NCBI GenBank assembly: GCA_031275075.1
Contig: JAISPI010000170.1
Location: 1-5,984 of the forward strand
From: Burkholderiales bacterium
GTDB taxonomy: Bacteria > Pseudomonadota > Gammaproteobacteria > Burkholderiales > Casimicrobiaceae
Direction of reading: 5' to 3'
Length of the DNA: 5,984 nt
In this document: positions 4,607 through 5,984 of the stretch, one piece after another
Position numbering within the stretch: position 1 is the stretch's first letter
How the letters are laid out: the number at the start of each line of letters is the position of its first letter
The notes under the pieces: generated by a model
Database searches by the model: none
Told to the model about the DNA's origin: nothing
The model's input: the letters and a program-made list of their open reading frames with translations, nothing else
Position numbers and translations under genes: made by a program

Positions 4607-5530
4607 ATGCTGAATTCGGAAACCCCATTCAACCGCATCGCGCTGGCCGGTCGCCGCAACAGTCCCGAACTGTTCGGGCCGTTGTCGGTACTGGCCGATT
4701 TCCTGACCCGGCGCGGTTATCAAGTGTCGATCGAGGCGGAAACCGCCGCGATAGCGCCGCTTTCCGGTTATCCGGTTATCACCGCCGAGGCGTTGGGAAT
4801 CAACCATGATCTGGTGGTGGTTCTCGGCGGCGACGGCACCATGTTGTCATACGCCCGCCGGTTAGCGCCGTTCGATGTGCCGCTGGTCGGTATCAATCAG
4901 GGACGGTTGGGATTTCTGACCGACATTCCGCAAGTGTATATGGAGGTCCTTCTCGGTGACATTCTCGACGGCCATTTCGTCGAAGAGAAGCGGTCGATGC
5001 TGGTCGCGAACGTATTGCGCGAGTCCGGGGGAGTCACGCCGAGCGAAGTCCAAGCTTTGAACGACATCGTGATCAATCGCGGCTCCAGCGGCGCGGTCAT
5101 CGACCTGTCGATCGCAATCGACGGCCAGTTTGCCTATTCGCTGCGTGCCGACGGCATTATCGTCGCCACGCCGACCGGCAGCACCGCCTACGCGCTTTCC
5201 GCCGGCGGCCCGATCGTGGCTCCGATGTTGCCGGTCTTCGTTCTGGTGCCCGTCGCGCCTCATGCGTTGACCCACCGTCCGATCATCATTCCTGAAACGG
5301 CAGAACTCACCATCGTCGTCGAACGAGGTAACGATGTTTCGCTGCATGGCGATTCGCAATCGCAGATTCCACTAATGCAAGGTGAGCGGGTCACCATCGA
5401 ACGCTCGCCGCACAAAGCCACGCTGTTGCACCCGTCACGTTATGATTATTTCTCCATGCTGCGCCAGAAACTGCACTGGACGGAAACGCCGGAACGCTTG
5501 CGCGTCGGTCTTGACGAACCGCTCTTCTGA
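4607..5530 (+). CDS. nadK: NAD kinase (ATP-dependent NAD 2'-phosphotransferase)
   Basis: NAD kinase phosphorylates NAD+ to NADP+ in the cytoplasm and is the main source of NADP for biosynthesis and redox defence. The 307-residue product matches the usual length. LVVVLGGDGTML (69-80) holds the GGDG motif with the proposed catalytic Asp76. NDIVINRG (152-159) is the variant of the NE/D motif, and ADGIIVATPTGSTAYALSAG (181-200) is the glycine-rich substrate-binding signature. VPVAPHALTHRPIIIP (214-229) and HGDSQ (247-251) are also family hallmarks. The start at 4607 (MLNSETPFNRIALAGR) agrees with homologues as I recall them. The frame is open back to 4424, but that extension lies antisense to hrcA and is not family-like. 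It is divergent from hrcA and 14 bp ahead of recN, so it is probably cotranscribed with recN. Confidence 0.97.
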   Translation: MLNSETPFNRIALAGRRNSPELFGPLSVLADFLTRRGYQVSIEAETAAIAPLSGYPVITAEALGINHDLVVVLGGDGTMLSYARRLAPFDVPLVGINQGRLGFLTDIPQVYMEVLLGDILDGHFVEEKRSMLVANVLRESGGVTPSEVQALNDIVINRGSSGAVIDLSIAIDGQFAYSLRADGIIVATPTGSTAYALSAGGPIVAPMLPVFVLVPVAPHALTHRPIIIPETAELTIVVERGNDVSLHGDSQSQIPLMQGERVTIERSPHKATLLHPSRYDYFSMLRQKLHWTETPERLRVGLDEPLF

Positions 5531-5544
5531 ACCACGCGTCGCTC

Positions 5545-5984
5545 ATGTTGCACTGGCTTTCGATCCGAAATTTTGTCCTGGTTGAAACACTCGATATCGA
5601 ATTTGCTCCCGGCTTCACTGTACTGACCGGCGAAACAGGTGCCGGCAAATCGATTTTGCTCGACGCTATTGGCCTGATACTGGGCGATCGCTTTGAGGCG
5701 CGCCAGTTGCGTGTCGGCGCAGACCGCGTTGAAATCGCCGCTGGTTTCCTCATCGCTCAGAGCAGCCCGGCTCACGCCTGGCTGACCGAATATGATTTGC
5801 TGGGCGATGATGCGCACACCTTGATGTTGCGGCGCACACTCGACGCCAGTGGTAAAAGCCGCGCTTGGATCAACGGTCACCCTGCACCATTAACGCAACT
5901 TGGCGAACTCGGCGCCCTGCTCCTTGAACTACATGGCCAGCACGCCCACCAATCGCTGGGACAAAGCAAGGCACAGCGTTATTG
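5545..5984 (+). CDS. recN: DNA repair protein RecN, N-terminal part (cut by the window edge)
   Basis: RecN is an SMC-like ATPase that acts at DNA double-strand breaks in recombinational repair. Only 146 codons are present, with the frame open to the right edge; full-length family members have about 550 residues. The start MLHWLSIRNFVLVETLDIEF is characteristic. The Walker A motif is GETGAGKS (29-36), and the Q-loop region is LELHGQHAHQSL (127-138). The preceding RTLDASGKSRAWING (97-111) also fits the family. ATG at 5545 is the only sensible start: it places the first strand directly at the N-terminus as in homologues. No Shine-Dalgarno sequence is seen in the 14 bp after the nadK stop, so translation may depend on coupling with nadK. 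No LexA-type CTGT-N8-ACAG operator is visible near this start, so SOS control could not be supported. Confidence 0.95.
   Translation, partial: MLHWLSIRNFVLVETLDIEFAPGFTVLTGETGAGKSILLDAIGLILGDRFEARQLRVGADRVEIAAGFLIAQSSPAHAWLTEYDLLGDDAHTLMLRRTLDASGKSRAWINGHPAPLTQLGELGALLLELHGQHAHQSLGQSKAQRY

Noticed and set aside
4545..4628. Upstream extension of hrcA to the ATG at 4628
   Set aside because: It adds 28 residues unlike HrcA, overlaps the start of nadK and has no ribosome site. The start at 4544 gives the usual N-terminus.
4862..5359. Minus-strand frame of 165 codons
   Set aside because: It lies wholly antisense to nadK, has the Arg/Asp/His-rich composition typical of a shadow frame, and shows no recognisable motif.

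Overview
The window looks like chromosomal DNA from a Gram-negative proteobacterium, most probably a betaproteobacterium. The reasons are the divergent hrcA / nadK-recN arrangement with hemH on the hrcA side (a layout I recall from Burkholderiales and relatives), the HemH and NadK sequence style, and a secreted protein that ends in an IPTL/PEP-CTERM-like sorting tail. I cannot place it below class level.

Layout from left to right. Positions 1-165 hold no gene; they are a stack of three repeat or hairpin units. Positions 166-1857 (minus) encode a 563-residue secreted protein. It has a signal peptide, a Ser/Thr/Gly-rich beta-helix-like passenger and an autotransporter-type autochaperone region, but no beta-barrel. 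The barrel's place is taken by a short W-containing tail, a membrane helix and a basic end. Positions 1858-2122 are an AT-rich, operator-like intergenic stretch that should hold this gene's promoter. hemH (2123-3205, minus) is ferrochelatase. Between hemH and hrcA lies a 262-bp element bounded by perfect 32-bp inverted repeats (3241-3502), resembling a MITE. hrcA (3516-4544, minus) is the heat-shock repressor. A 62-bp divergent spacer separates it from nadK (4607-5530, plus; NAD kinase), which is followed after 14 bp by the start of recN (5545 to the right edge; DNA repair ATPase).

Functionally, the right half is housekeeping: heat-shock control, NADP supply, DNA repair and the last step of haem synthesis. 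The left half is accessory: a surface or secreted protein flanked by dispersed repeats. Both hrcA and nadK have a plausible -10 hexamer ending only 5-6 nt before the ATG, so both may be made as leaderless mRNAs. No CIRCE element, tRNA, rRNA or CRISPR array is visible.

The two observations most worth following up are the barrel-less autotransporter-like protein with a sorting tail, and the perfect inverted-repeat element between hrcA and hemH, which has a collapsed relative at 133-161.
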